Assembly (NCBI RefSeq): GCF_003284935.1
Contig: NZ_QMEV01000002.1
Span: forward strand, 62,001-126,000
Length of the DNA: 64,000 nucleotides
Origin: Mycobacterium colombiense
Lineage (GTDB): Bacteria > Actinomycetota > Actinomycetes > Mycobacteriales > Mycobacteriaceae
Direction of reading: 5' to 3'
Shown here: piece after piece, positions 34,639 to 43,223 of the stretch
Layout of the letters: each line of letters starts with the position of its first letter
How positions within the stretch are numbered: position 1 is the first letter of the stretch
Notes under the pieces: generated by a model
What the model was told of the DNA's origin: nothing
Database searches by the model: none
The model's input: only the letters and a program-made list of their open reading frames with translations
Made by a program: the position numbers and the translations under genes

Positions 34639-35804
34639 TACAGACCCAGGAACTTCGTGACGTTGTCGCTGACGATCTTCACCGCGTTCTCCGGACCCAC
34701 CGCGTCCACAACGGATTTCAGCGATTTCTCGGAATAGCCGTAGGTGCTCTCGTTGTGCGGGTAGTCGCTGGACCACATCACCTTGTCCACCCCGATCTGG
34801 TCGATCAGCTGCAGGCCCAACGGGTCGACCATGAACGAGGCGCTCATGTGGGTGTCCCAGTAGTAGCGCGGTTCGTGCTCGAGAGCGCGGTTGAACATGT
34901 GCTGGTAGGAGCCCATCAGGTGGTCGGCGTCCTGCAGCGCCCACGGCACCCAAGAGATGCCGCCCTCGAACCAGCCGATTCGCAACCCGGGATGGTCATC
35001 GAGAATCCCGGTGAACAGGTACTTGGCGAATTGCTCACGGAATCCGTCGATGTTGATCATCATGCCGACCACCACGCTGTTGAACTGGCACGGGGTCTTC
35101 GGGGGGGTCTCCCCGATGTGGTGGGTCACCGGAAGGCCGGCGGCCTCGATCTCGTCCCAGACGGGCTTCATTGCGGTGCTGCCGTAGTCGATGATGTTGC
35201 CGTCGTCGTCCTTGCCCGGGTTGAGCGGCAGCAGGAAGGTCTTGAGGCCCAACGACTTCAGCTCTTCGAGCGTCTTCCTGGTGCCCTGCGGGTCCCACCA
35301 GTTGATCAGTCCGGCCCCGTAGAAGTGGCCGCCTGCGCGCTCCTGCAGCTCGGCGATGTATTCGTTGTAGATGCGGAAGGCGAGCTCGCGCAGCTGCTTG
35401 TCCGGGTAGTGAAACAGCGCCAGCACCGCGTTGGGGAACGCCAATTCCTTCTCGACGCCGTCGTCGTGCAACTCCTGGATGCGGGCCTCGATGTTGGTGC
35501 TCGCGGCACCGGGCAGGTCGTCGTACTGCATGAGCACGGCGCTGAAGTCGCCGGGCAGGAACGACTGGCCCTTGCGGCCGACCTGGTAGGCGCCGTCCTC
35601 GTACCAGATCCGCGGCGCCTTGTCCTTCAGGTCGTCCGGGAAGCGTTGGTAGAAGATGTCATCGGCGAGCGAGATGTGGTTGTCCGCGGAGAACACCACG
35701 GTCCCCTTGGGCAGGCCGACATCGCTGCCCGCGGCGTGACCGCGCCGGTCCTTCGGAGCGCCGTAACCGCCGGGTGGATAGAGCAGGCAAGGCTTCGTCG
35801 TCAT
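34638..35804 (-). CDS. Amidohydrolase-2 family protein
   Basis: 388 aa TIM-barrel metal hydrolase/decarboxylase. VVFSADNHISLADDIF holds the DxH-type N-terminal metal site, THHIGETPPKTP the mid-barrel histidines, and MWSSDYPHNESTYGYSE the late Asp. It is a paralogue of the protein at 15175-16473 (same DYPH block). ATG 35804 is preferred over 35807 for its spacing to GGAGGG. It starts 53 nt after the P450 stop and is coupled to the M24 gene, so it belongs to the same long operon. Confidence 0.88.
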   Translation of the reverse strand: MTTKPCLLYPPGGYGAPKDRRGHAAGSDVGLPKGTVVFSADNHISLADDIFYQRFPDDLKDKAPRIWYEDGAYQVGRKGQSFLPGDFSAVLMQYDDLPGAASTNIEARIQELHDDGVEKELAFPNAVLALFHYPDKQLRELAFRIYNEYIAELQERAGGHFYGAGLINWWDPQGTRKTLEELKSLGLKTFLLPLNPGKDDDGNIIDYGSTAMKPVWDEIEAAGLPVTHHIGETPPKTPCQFNSVVVGMMINIDGFREQFAKYLFTGILDDHPGLRIGWFEGGISWVPWALQDADHLMGSYQHMFNRALEHEPRYYWDTHMSASFMVDPLGLQLIDQIGVDKVMWSSDYPHNESTYGYSEKSLKSVVDAVGPENAVKIVSDNVTKFLGL

Positions 35805-35857
35805 CATTGACCCTCCAATCGGATCCGCGAAAATTTCTTTGCAAGTAGCGAGCTGGG

Positions 35858-37102
35858 CTACCAGGTCACCGGCAGTTCGTAGACGCCGTAGGCGAGTCGG
35901 TCATCCTTGAACGGAACCTCCTCGAGCGGAATGGCGAGTCGCAGCGTGGGAATGCGCCGCGCCAGCGTGTGGAAGACGATCTGCAGCTCGGCGCGGGCCA
36001 GCTGCTGCCCGACGCACTGATGGCGGCCATAGCCGAACGCGACGTTGCGGTCGGCTCCGGAGCGATGCAGGTACAGCCGGTCCGGTTCGGCGAACGCGCT
36101 CGAATCCCAGTTGGCCGGGGCGAGATCGATGATGATGCCCTCGCCGGCGCGGATGGTCTCGCCGGCGATGTGGATGTCTTCGAGAGCGACGCGGCGCTGG
36201 CCGTTCTGGATGATGCTCAGGTAGCGCAGCAGTTCCTCCACCGCGCTGGCGACGACCTTCGGATCATCGGCGTCGCGGATGACGGCCATCTGGTCGGGGT
36301 TTTCCAGCAGGGCAAGCACGCCCAGCCCGATCATGTTGGATGTGGTCTCGTGCCCGGCGATCAGCAAGCCGGTGCCCAACTGAGCGGCCTCTTTCACACT
36401 GAGTTCACCGGCCTTGACCCGCTCGGCGAGATCGGAAACCGCGTCCTCGGCCGGATTATCCATCTTGGCCTCGACCAGCTGAGCGAGATATTTGTTCAGG
36501 CTCATCGCGCCTTTGACGGTGTCCTCGCCGGTGGCGTAACGCGCGAGCCCGACGTTGGCGTGATGCTGGAACATGTCGGCGTCTTCGTAGGGAACACCCA
36601 GCAGCTGGCTGATCACCAGCGAGGGCACCGGGAGCGCCAGCGCGCTGACGATGTCGGCGGGCTGCGGTCCGGCGAGTATCGCGTCGATGTGCTCATCGGT
36701 GATCCGCTGGATGGTCGGGCGCAGACCCTCGACACGCTTGAAGGTGAACGGCTTCGACAGCATTCGCCGGAATCGGGTGTGCTCCTCGCCGTCGGCGGTG
36801 AAGACCGATCGCGGCCGCTTGTGCACCGTGGACAGCATGCCCTCGTTCCAGTGCGGAAACCCGGGCTGCCGGTCGTCGACGCTGACCCGTGAATCCGAAA
36901 ACAGCTCGCGCACTTGCTCGTAGCCCGTGATGAGCCACGGTGTGCTGCCGTCCCAAATCCGGACCCGGGACAGCGGTCTGGCTGCGGCCAGCGCCATGAC
37001 ATCTGGCGGCGGGGCAAAGGGGCAGCGCGGTTCCCGGGCCATCGGGTAGTCCGGAATTTCGGACGTGTGCTCCGTCGCGGTGCTCGTCAGGGTGTCGGAC
37101 AT
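35858..37102 (-). CDS. Cytochrome P450 monooxygenase (CYP105-like)
   Basis: 414 aa P450. I-helix LLIAGHETTSNMIGLG, K-helix EELLRYLSI, haem loop FGYGRHQCVG with ligand C363. The N-terminal CPFAPPPDV and PALAI-type partner are typical of CYP105-like actinobacterial P450s that act on lipophilic xenobiotics and secondary metabolites. ATG 37102 has GAGGA nine nt upstream; ATG 37111 overlaps the ferredoxin stop but has no spacing for a ribosome site. Third gene after TetR and ferredoxin. Confidence 0.92.
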   Translation of the reverse strand: MSDTLTSTATEHTSEIPDYPMAREPRCPFAPPPDVMALAAARPLSRVRIWDGSTPWLITGYEQVRELFSDSRVSVDDRQPGFPHWNEGMLSTVHKRPRSVFTADGEEHTRFRRMLSKPFTFKRVEGLRPTIQRITDEHIDAILAGPQPADIVSALALPVPSLVISQLLGVPYEDADMFQHHANVGLARYATGEDTVKGAMSLNKYLAQLVEAKMDNPAEDAVSDLAERVKAGELSVKEAAQLGTGLLIAGHETTSNMIGLGVLALLENPDQMAVIRDADDPKVVASAVEELLRYLSIIQNGQRRVALEDIHIAGETIRAGEGIIIDLAPANWDSSAFAEPDRLYLHRSGADRNVAFGYGRHQCVGQQLARAELQIVFHTLARRIPTLRLAIPLEEVPFKDDRLAYGVYELPVTW

Positions 37103-37107
37103 CGTTT

Positions 37108-37302
37108 TCATTCCTCGATGTGGATGGCAAGCGCGGGACAGGCCGCCGCGGCCCGGCGCGCGCCCTCGGCCTGCTCGGGCGTGGGACTGGGATTGAGCAG
37201 CACGACGACGCCGTCGTCATCGCGCTGGTCGAACACTTCGGGCGCGTTCATCACGCAGTTCCCGGATGAAGCGCAAACGTCTTGATCGACAGTCACTTTC
37301 AT
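37108..37302 (-). CDS. [3Fe-4S] ferredoxin, P450 partner
   Basis: 64 aa ferredoxin with C10 and C16 (CASSGNC) and C55 (AAACPALAIH) as cluster ligands and a non-cysteine residue at the fourth position. It resembles the ferredoxins that serve CYP105-type enzymes. ATG 37302 is chosen; the open frame before it overlaps the TetR gene. It lies 11 nt after TetR and adjoins the P450 gene, so regulator, electron carrier and oxygenase form one unit. Confidence 0.92.
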   Translation of the reverse strand: MKVTVDQDVCASSGNCVMNAPEVFDQRDDDGVVVLLNPSPTPEQAEGARRAAAACPALAIHIEE

Positions 37303-37313
37303 TCGCACGCCCT

Positions 37314-37979
37314 TCACTCGTACGCCGTCACGGGCGCCAGCCACAGGCCTACGATCGCGTCGATGAGCCCGGATGCCGCGGCCCGCCATGAACGATGGGA
37401 TGTCACCGCGCCTGCGGCGAGCGCGCGTTCACGGTCGGCGCAGGTGTGCATCAACAGGTTTCGCGCCATGATGTTGCGCTCGAAATGCACTTCGGCCGGC
37501 AGCTCGGGCAGGCAGCGGTTGATGCCCTCGACCACCTGGACCAACGACGGCGAGCTGAGCGCGCCCTTGACGATGATGTTGTAGTAGGCGGGATCGGTCA
37601 TCGCCTGCGCCGCGAAACGCGCGTACCACGTCGGGTTGCCGAGCTCCGCCAGGTGATCGGTGAGCGGCCGTACCAAACAGGCCACCCAGTTGCGCATTTC
37701 GGTGGCACCGCCCGTCTCGAGCAGCTCGGTCACCATCCGCTCGCGCAATTGCTCGACGGGCCCGCGGTGCTTCTGCTCGATCGCCCGCACCAGGTCGGCC
37801 TTGGTGCCGAAGTGGTAGCCGACCGCGGCGTTGTTGCCCTGACCGGCGGCCTCGCTGACCTGCCGGTTGGACACCGCGAACATGCCGTGTTCGGCATACA
37901 GGCGCTCGGCGGCCACCAGGATCGCCTCTTGGGTGGAACTGGCCCGCTCGGTGCGAACGGTCCGGCCGGCGGTGGTCAT
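37314..37979 (-). CDS. TetR/AcrR-family regulator of the P450 operon
   Basis: 221 aa. Helix-turn-helix: STQEAILVAAERLYAEHG, AVSNRQVSEAAGQGNNAAVGY, HFGTKADLVRAIEQKH. The ligand domain contains WYARFAAQAMTDPAYYN. ATG 37979 is preferred; a TTG at 37991 sits directly on the AGGAGG. An AT-rich inverted repeat lies 27 nt upstream (38006), and the same element occurs 28 nt before the SDR at 42231-43040, so this regulator probably controls its own operon and that SDR. Confidence 0.9.
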   Translation of the reverse strand: MTTAGRTVRTERASSTQEAILVAAERLYAEHGMFAVSNRQVSEAAGQGNNAAVGYHFGTKADLVRAIEQKHRGPVEQLRERMVTELLETGGATEMRNWVACLVRPLTDHLAELGNPTWYARFAAQAMTDPAYYNIIVKGALSSPSLVQVVEGINRCLPELPAEVHFERNIMARNLLMHTCADRERALAAGAVTSHRSWRAAASGLIDAIVGLWLAPVTAYE

Positions 37980-38005
37980 CGGATCAGTCAACCTCCTGCC
38001 GTGGT

Positions 38006-38027
38006 TTAAGTCAAGCGATTGATTTAA
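38006..38027. promoter_or_regulatory. AT-rich TetR operator, copy A
   Basis: TTAAGTCAAG (38006-38015) and ATTGATTTAA (38018-38027) form an inverted repeat matching at 8 of 10 positions. It starts 27 nt before the TetR ATG and strongly contrasts with the GC-rich surroundings. An almost identical 22-nt element (one base different) is at 43068-43089. Confidence 0.75.
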
Positions 38028-38206
38028 TTGCGCAATCCGCCATGCGGGTGCGCGGCCGCGACTCCGCGTTTGGGCGTGCGGATGGCGGGTATTGCACGGT
38101 CTTACTGTTCTTCAGCGAGGAGGAACGGTTCTGTTTGCCGATAGGCGGGACAGTGCCGCCAGGGCCCGCGGCCGCCCCCCTAACCGAGCTCCGGGAAGAG
38201 GCTGGG

Positions 38207-39271
38207 TTGTTACGCGTCGCTTCAGTGCCGGCGTCACACGTTTATGTACGCCACCTTGGGGATCCAAGCGCGGATTCCGTTGTGCGGCTGGATGATCCCG
38301 TTCCGGCGGACGGACGCACCGTGCCCGGGGGCTGGTGGCCGCCGCTCATGCTCGAGCCGGGATGGGTCAGCGAGAATCACTCACGATTCGATGTGTTCCA
38401 CGTTCACTTCGGATTCGACGCTATCGGTCCCGAGGTGCTCACCGGAGTTGTCCACGAGCTCAAGGTGCACGAAAAACCCCTGGTCTACACGGTGCACGAC
38501 TTGCGCAATCCGCATCACCCGGAACCCCAAGCCCATACCGCGCAGCAAGACGTCCTGATCGCCGCGGCGGACGAACTGATCACGCTAACGCCGGGTGCTG
38601 CAGAGCTGATTCGGCACAACTGGGCACGGCGGGTTCGCGTGCTGCCGCATCCTCACGTGCTCGAGAGGGACTGGATCGAGAAACCCCGCGCCCGCAGTGA
38701 GCAATTCATCGTCGGCATCCACGCCAAGAGCCTGCGCGCCAACATGGACCCCTTGCCCCTCGTCCAGGCGCTCACCGAGATCTTGTCCTCGCTGCCCGAC
38801 GCGATCCTGCAGGTCGACCTCCACGACGAGATCTTCGATTCCGACAATCACTGGTTCGCGCCGAAGACCGGCGCGGCACTGCTGAGCTATGACCGCCACG
38901 AGCACGTCCGGGTCCGCGTGCACCCGTACTTCTCAGACGACGAGCTGTGGGAGTACCTGTCGTCGTTGACGGTGTCTGTACTCCCCTATCGGTTCGGCAC
39001 CCACTCGGGCTGGCTGGAGGCCGGATACGATCTCGGAACCGCCGTATTGGCCCCGAGCTGCGGCTTCTATCACCAGCAACGTCCCTGCGGGGTCTTCGGC
39101 TACAGCGACGAAGGCTTCGACCAAGCATCTCTGTGCCATGCGATTCACCGGGCATACGCGCGCTGGGCCGCCGGTGACCCCGCTCCCCGGGCCGGCTGGG
39201 TCGACCGGCTCACCGAAAGGCGAGAACTTGCCGCCGCGCATCGCGCCATCTACCGCGGCGTCCTGAAATGA
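38207..39271 (+). CDS. Glycosyltransferase, GT-B fold
   Basis: About 354 aa. HVHFGFDAIGPEVL and PLVYTVHDLRNPHHPEP are typical of the N-domain of GT-B enzymes (family 1/4 type); ITLTPGAAELIRHNWARRV and RVLPHPHVL follow the inter-domain linker, and SVLPYRFGTHSGWLEAGYDLG is the donor-side block, although the usual E-x7-E is not clear. The start is uncertain: frame is open to ATG 38042 but the first part looks non-coding; TTG 38207 has GGGAAGAGG just upstream, GTG 38225 is another option. First of four coupled glycosyltransferase genes (ATGA overlap with the next). Confidence 0.78.
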   Translation: MLRVASVPASHVYVRHLGDPSADSVVRLDDPVPADGRTVPGGWWPPLMLEPGWVSENHSRFDVFHVHFGFDAIGPEVLTGVVHELKVHEKPLVYTVHDLRNPHHPEPQAHTAQQDVLIAAADELITLTPGAAELIRHNWARRVRVLPHPHVLERDWIEKPRARSEQFIVGIHAKSLRANMDPLPLVQALTEILSSLPDAILQVDLHDEIFDSDNHWFAPKTGAALLSYDRHEHVRVRVHPYFSDDELWEYLSSLTVSVLPYRFGTHSGWLEAGYDLGTAVLAPSCGFYHQQRPCGVFGYSDEGFDQASLCHAIHRAYARWAAGDPAPRAGWVDRLTERRELAAAHRAIYRGVLK

Positions 39272-40509
39272 CGGCACCGCTGCGCGTGGCCTTGATCGCC
39301 TCCACCCGCTATCCGATTCGCCAACCGTTTGCCGGGGGGCTGGAAGCGCACGTCTGCCACTTGGCCCGCGCGCTGGCGTCCAGCGGCTATCGAGTGTCAC
39401 TGTTCGCAGCGTCCGGTTCGGACCCGGGATTGAAGTGCCAGATGCTCGACGTGCGTCCGTTGGATCTCTCTGCGGCGGCACGCCACGACGTGTCGATGCC
39501 CCCGGCGGCGTTCATGGCCGACCACCATGCGTACCTGTCCTTCATGCTGTGGCTTGCGGGGGCCGGCAGCCAAGAGTTCGACGTGGTCCACAACCACAGC
39601 CTCCATTACCTTCCGGTGGCGATGGCGTCGACGTTGTCCACCCCGATGCTTACCACGGTGCATACACCGCCGACCCCGTGGCTCGAGTCGGCGATCAGCG
39701 CCGCCACCGGACGAGGCACTCGCTTTACGGCCGTCTCCCGCCACACCGCGGCCGCGTGGCGAAACGTCGTCCGTGACATCGCGGTCGTCCCGAACGGCGT
39801 GGACACCGGTCAATGGCCCCTCGGCGCCGGCGGTCCCAAGCTCGTGTGGTTTGGCCGCATCACGCCCGAAAAGGCTCCCCACCTAGCCATCGCCGCGGCC
39901 AAAGTCGCTTGCAGGCCTTTGGTTCTCGCCGGACCGGTCTCGGACCACGGCTACTTTGTCGATCAGGTCGAACCTCACCTGCATGGCGACATCCAGTATG
40001 CGGGTCATCTCGACCACCAACGGTTGGCGGCTCTGGTCGGTCATTCGGCGGCGGCCCTCGTCACCCCGACCTGGGACGAGCCGTACGGTCTGGTCGTCGC
40101 CGAAGCGATGTCGTGCGGCACCCCCGTCGTGGCGTTCGCCCGCGGCGGCATCCCCGAACTCATCAGTTCCTCGTCCGGCCAACTCGTCGCCGCGGGCGAC
40201 GTCACCGCGATGGCTGAGGCCATTCCCGGCGTGGTCCAGCTGCCACGAAAGCAGGTGCGCGAGCACGCCATTAGTCGATGCTCGGCCGAGTCGATGATTA
40301 CCGCCTACATCGACTTGTACCGACAGATGATCGACGACTCCGCGGGCAGGACACATGATCGGTTACTACATTCACCACCACGGATTCGGCCATCTGGCGC
40401 GGGCCATGAGCATCTGCGCCCGGATGCGCCGCCCAATGACGGCGATGACGTCGCTGGAAATCCCGGATCCACACCCCTTTGCGGACGTCGTGAGGTTACC
40501 GCGCGATGA
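39268..40509 (+). CDS. Glycosyltransferase family 4, with 3' end overlapping the next gene by 155 nt
   Basis: 413 aa GT-B retaining glycosyltransferase. The acceptor domain has FAGGLEAHVCHLARALASSG and VVHNHSLHYLPVAM; PNGVDTGQWPLG and WFGRITPEKAPHLAI begin the donor domain; DEPYGLVVAEAMSCGTPVV has the E-x7-E nucleotide-sugar motif. The enzyme fold is complete by about residue 360. The last 50 residues (from HDRLLHSPPRIRP) are low-complexity and are read over the start of the next gene, which suggests loss of an earlier stop. ATG overlaps the previous stop. Confidence 0.87.
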   Translation: MTAPLRVALIASTRYPIRQPFAGGLEAHVCHLARALASSGYRVSLFAASGSDPGLKCQMLDVRPLDLSAAARHDVSMPPAAFMADHHAYLSFMLWLAGAGSQEFDVVHNHSLHYLPVAMASTLSTPMLTTVHTPPTPWLESAISAATGRGTRFTAVSRHTAAAWRNVVRDIAVVPNGVDTGQWPLGAGGPKLVWFGRITPEKAPHLAIAAAKVACRPLVLAGPVSDHGYFVDQVEPHLHGDIQYAGHLDHQRLAALVGHSAAALVTPTWDEPYGLVVAEAMSCGTPVVAFARGGIPELISSSSGQLVAAGDVTAMAEAIPGVVQLPRKQVREHAISRCSAESMITAYIDLYRQMIDDSAGRTHDRLLHSPPRIRPSGAGHEHLRPDAPPNDGDDVAGNPGSTPLCGRREVTAR

Positions 40510-41377
40510 CGAGGGAGCGCGGCCCCACGAAGTCACCGCGCATGGCGCGCTGCATTGGGCGCCGCATCACGACGCTGGTTTCAGCGGGCGAATGAACGAA
40601 ATCGCGGCATGGGTATCGCAGGCGCGGCCCGAGGCCGTGGTCGTCGATGTGTCGGTCGAAGTCGCGGCGTTCGTCCGGCTCCTCGGCGTGCCGGTGATCG
40701 TTATGGCGTTGCCCGGCAAGCGGATAGACGGCCCGCATGTGTTTGTGCACCGGCTGGCCGATCACATCGTTGCCGCCTGGCCGAGGGCGCTGTGTGTGCC
40801 GCCCTGGCTGCGGCAGTGGGAACACAAGACCAGCTACGTCGGTGGCATCAGCCGCTTCGAAGGTCGCGACCGCTCCGACGACGAGCCCACATCGTCGGTG
40901 CGCATCCGACCACTGGACGAAACACAGGTAGTCGTTTTGAGCGGAGCGGGCGAGGAATGGGGTGCGTCGTTACAGGACTGTGCCGCAGCGCATTCGGTGC
41001 TCTCCTGGACGGCGCTCGGCGGCAAGGACGGTTCATGGGCAGATGATCCGTGGCCGAAGATTCGGGCGGCGGATGTCGTCGTCACACACGCGGGTCAAGG
41101 CTGCGTCGCCGATGTCGCCGCGGCACAGCGCCCGGCGGTAGTCATCCCGAGGCCCCGCCCCTTCGACGAGCAGCACGCCACAGCTCGGGCGCTGCAGCGC
41201 CACCGGCTTGCCGTCGTCACGCAGGGCTTGCCCGACCCGAGGGATTGGGCCGCGCTGCTGTCCAACGCAATGGCAATCGATCCCCATCGATGGCGGCGGT
41301 GGGAAGTGGACGGGGCCTCGCGCCGCGCCGCCGAGGCGATCGAGTCGACAGCCCGTCGCTGCAGGAACGGCACGTGA
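40355..41377 (+). CDS. MurG-like / GT28-type glycosyltransferase
   Basis: 340 aa GT-B enzyme. It opens with GYYIHHHGFGHLARA, the glycine-rich acceptor-side loop of MurG-like transferases, and has the donor-binding VVTHAGQGCVADVAAAQRP followed by RPFDEQHATARAL. These use a nucleotide sugar and a lipid or glycan acceptor. No membrane segment is present; membrane contact would be peripheral. The motif-bearing N-terminus proves that the start at 40355 is real although it lies inside the preceding gene. Ends in an ATGA overlap with the next gene. Confidence 0.85.
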   Translation: MIGYYIHHHGFGHLARAMSICARMRRPMTAMTSLEIPDPHPFADVVRLPRDDEGARPHEVTAHGALHWAPHHDAGFSGRMNEIAAWVSQARPEAVVVDVSVEVAAFVRLLGVPVIVMALPGKRIDGPHVFVHRLADHIVAAWPRALCVPPWLRQWEHKTSYVGGISRFEGRDRSDDEPTSSVRIRPLDETQVVVLSGAGEEWGASLQDCAAAHSVLSWTALGGKDGSWADDPWPKIRAADVVVTHAGQGCVADVAAAQRPAVVIPRPRPFDEQHATARALQRHRLAVVTQGLPDPRDWAALLSNAMAIDPHRWRRWEVDGASRRAAEAIESTARRCRNGT

Positions 41378-42210
41378 TGCGGACCGCGGTCATCACCGTT
41401 GTTCACGGCCGCGGCGCCCACCTGCGCAGGCAGCTCGAGGGCCTCGCCACAGCCGCGCTGCGGCCGGACCTGCACATCGTGGTCGCGCTGGGCGACCCAG
41501 AAATCGCCACCGTCGTGGGTGAGCTGGGGGCGTCGGCGATGGTCCTTGACTGTCCGGCCGTACCGCCGCTGCCGGTCGCGATGGGGCGCAACGCGGGTGC
41601 CGCCGAGGCGCTTCGAAATGCCGTGGACCTCATGGTCTTCCTCGATGTCGACTGCATCCCGGGCGCCGAGCTGCTCGGCCGTTACCGCGGCGTCGCAGCC
41701 CGTCCAGAACACGAGGACGCGATTCTGTGCGGGCCAGTGACGTATCTGCGGCCGCCCGGCCCGGGCGGCTACGTGATCTCAAAGATTCGGTCGGAGCCTG
41801 CTCCGCATCCCGCCCGGCCGGCCCCACCGGACGGCACGGTCGTCGCCGCGACGGACTACAAGCTGTTCTGGTCGCTGTCTTTTGCCGTGAAGGCCGCTAC
41901 GTGGCGGCGGATCGGCGGATTCTGCGAGCTGTACCGCGGCTATGGCGGAGAGGACACCGATTTCGCGCAATCCGCCGCAGCGCAACGGATTCCAATGCGC
42001 TGGGTTGGGGGTGCACACGCTTTCCACCAGTACCATCCGGTTGCCGACCCTCCGGTGGAACACCTGGACGACATACTGCGCAATGCCGCGATCTTCCATC
42101 GACGCTGGGGTTGGTGGCCGATGGAGGGCTGGCTGTCCTCCTTCGCCGACCAAGGCCTCATCCGTCGCCAGGCGAACGGACGGCCGGTCCGCTGTGTCGA
42201 CCGGTCCTGA
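41377..42210 (+). CDS. GT-A glycosyltransferase (family 2 / galactosyltransferase-related)
   Basis: 277 aa. GT-A fold with VITVVHGRGAHLRRQLEGL at the start, LMVFLDVDCIPGAELL containing the metal-binding DxD-type motif, and GYGGEDTDFAQSAAAQ, the GGEDxD block of galactosyltransferase C-domains. An inverting metal-dependent enzyme is expected. It is the last of the four coupled genes. The stop is 20 nt from the convergent SDR end. Sugar and acceptor are unknown. Confidence 0.87.
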   Translation: MRTAVITVVHGRGAHLRRQLEGLATAALRPDLHIVVALGDPEIATVVGELGASAMVLDCPAVPPLPVAMGRNAGAAEALRNAVDLMVFLDVDCIPGAELLGRYRGVAARPEHEDAILCGPVTYLRPPGPGGYVISKIRSEPAPHPARPAPPDGTVVAATDYKLFWSLSFAVKAATWRRIGGFCELYRGYGGEDTDFAQSAAAQRIPMRWVGGAHAFHQYHPVADPPVEHLDDILRNAAIFHRRWGWWPMEGWLSSFADQGLIRRQANGRPVRCVDRS

Positions 42211-42230
42211 GCCAACTCGGTGAGGCCGCG

Positions 42231-43040
42231 CTATCCCTCGTGCTTTTTGGGCCGAACGACCTTGCCCGCCACCGTCCCGCCGTCGACCGGCAGCACGGTT
42301 CCGGTGACGTAGCGGGACCGGTCGGTCGCGAAGTACAGCGCCGCCTCGGCAACGTCATCGGGCGTGCCCTCGCGCTTGAGCGGCCGGTCATCGCGCATGC
42401 CCTGACGGATCCGCGCCTCGAATCGCTTCAGTTGTTCTGGGTCCATGCCGGCCGCGGATTTCCCGAGGATGGGGGTCGGTATGCTGCCCGGCGCGATCGC
42501 GTTGACCCGAATGTCGTGGTGGGCCAATTCGATTGCGGCGGACTTGGTGAACTGAATGACGGCCGCCTTGGACGCGCGGTAGATCATCACGCCGCCGCCG
42601 GCCTGGATGCCGCCGATCGAGGTGATGTTGATGATCGACCCGCCGCCCTGTTCGGCCATGTGCCGTGCGGCATCTCGGGTGCCGGCCATCACGCCGAGCA
42701 CATTGACCCCCATCACCCGGTGAAAATCGGCGAGGTCGTCGTCGAGCAACTTTCGCAGCGGGCTGGAGATGCCGGCGTTGTTCACCATGACGTGCAGGCC
42801 GCCGAATTTCTCGACGGCATGGGATACCAGCGCTCCCACCTGGTCGGGATCGGAGACGTCGGTCTTGCGGAAGGCGGCGGCGCCGCCGAGCGAGGTGGCC
42901 AACGCCTCGCCCCGGTCGGCCTCGACATCGGCGATGACGACTCGTGCGCCCTCGGCCACAAACCGCTCCACCAGGCCGCGACCGATGCCCGAAGCCCCGC
43001 CGGTGACGATGGCGACCGTGCCGTCCAATTCGTTGACCAC
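42231..43040 (-). CDS. Short-chain dehydrogenase/reductase in the TetR regulon
   Basis: 269 aa classical SDR: VTGGASGIGRGLVERF, VNNAGISSPL, NITSIGGIQAG, YRASKAAVIQFTK, VTGTVLPVDGGT. GTG 43040 (giving a protein that begins VVNELDGTVAIVTGG) is chosen over TTG 43061 because the residues before NELDG are not family-like. The AT-rich TetR operator copy B starts 28 nt upstream, matching the 27-nt spacing at the TetR gene itself, so this SDR is probably induced together with the P450 operon although the glycosyltransferases lie between. Confidence 0.88.
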   Translation of the reverse strand: MVNELDGTVAIVTGGASGIGRGLVERFVAEGARVVIADVEADRGEALATSLGGAAAFRKTDVSDPDQVGALVSHAVEKFGGLHVMVNNAGISSPLRKLLDDDLADFHRVMGVNVLGVMAGTRDAARHMAEQGGGSIINITSIGGIQAGGGVMIYRASKAAVIQFTKSAAIELAHHDIRVNAIAPGSIPTPILGKSAAGMDPEQLKRFEARIRQGMRDDRPLKREGTPDDVAEAALYFATDRSRYVTGTVLPVDGGTVAGKVVRPKKHEG

Positions 43041-43067
43041 ACGACGAGTTAATCGGCGCAAGCCGCG

Positions 43068-43089
43068 TTAAGTCAAGCAATTGATTTAA
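43068..43089. promoter_or_regulatory. AT-rich TetR operator, copy B
   Basis: TTAAGTCAAG (43068-43077) and ATTGATTTAA (43080-43089): 21 of 22 positions identical to copy A at 38006-38027. It is 28 nt ahead of the SDR start at 43040. Such identity in two intergenic regions is very unlikely by chance. Confidence 0.75.
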
Positions 43090-43223
43090 GTGGCGGCGCC
43101 AGCGCCGATGACGGTCTCGTCCGACGCTTCTCGTAGGGTTAGGCGCATCAAGGGGTTCCGACCCGCAACGGTCTGGACCATGCTGAGTAGGCAGTGCATC
43201 GGGGAAACCTGGAAGGCGTGATC

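Noticed and set aside
38042..38206. Possible N-terminal extension of the first glycosyltransferase
   Set aside because: Open frame but poor codon pattern, no ribosome site at ATG 38042, and it would lie directly on the promoter region behind the TetR operator; kept only as an uncertainty of the start.
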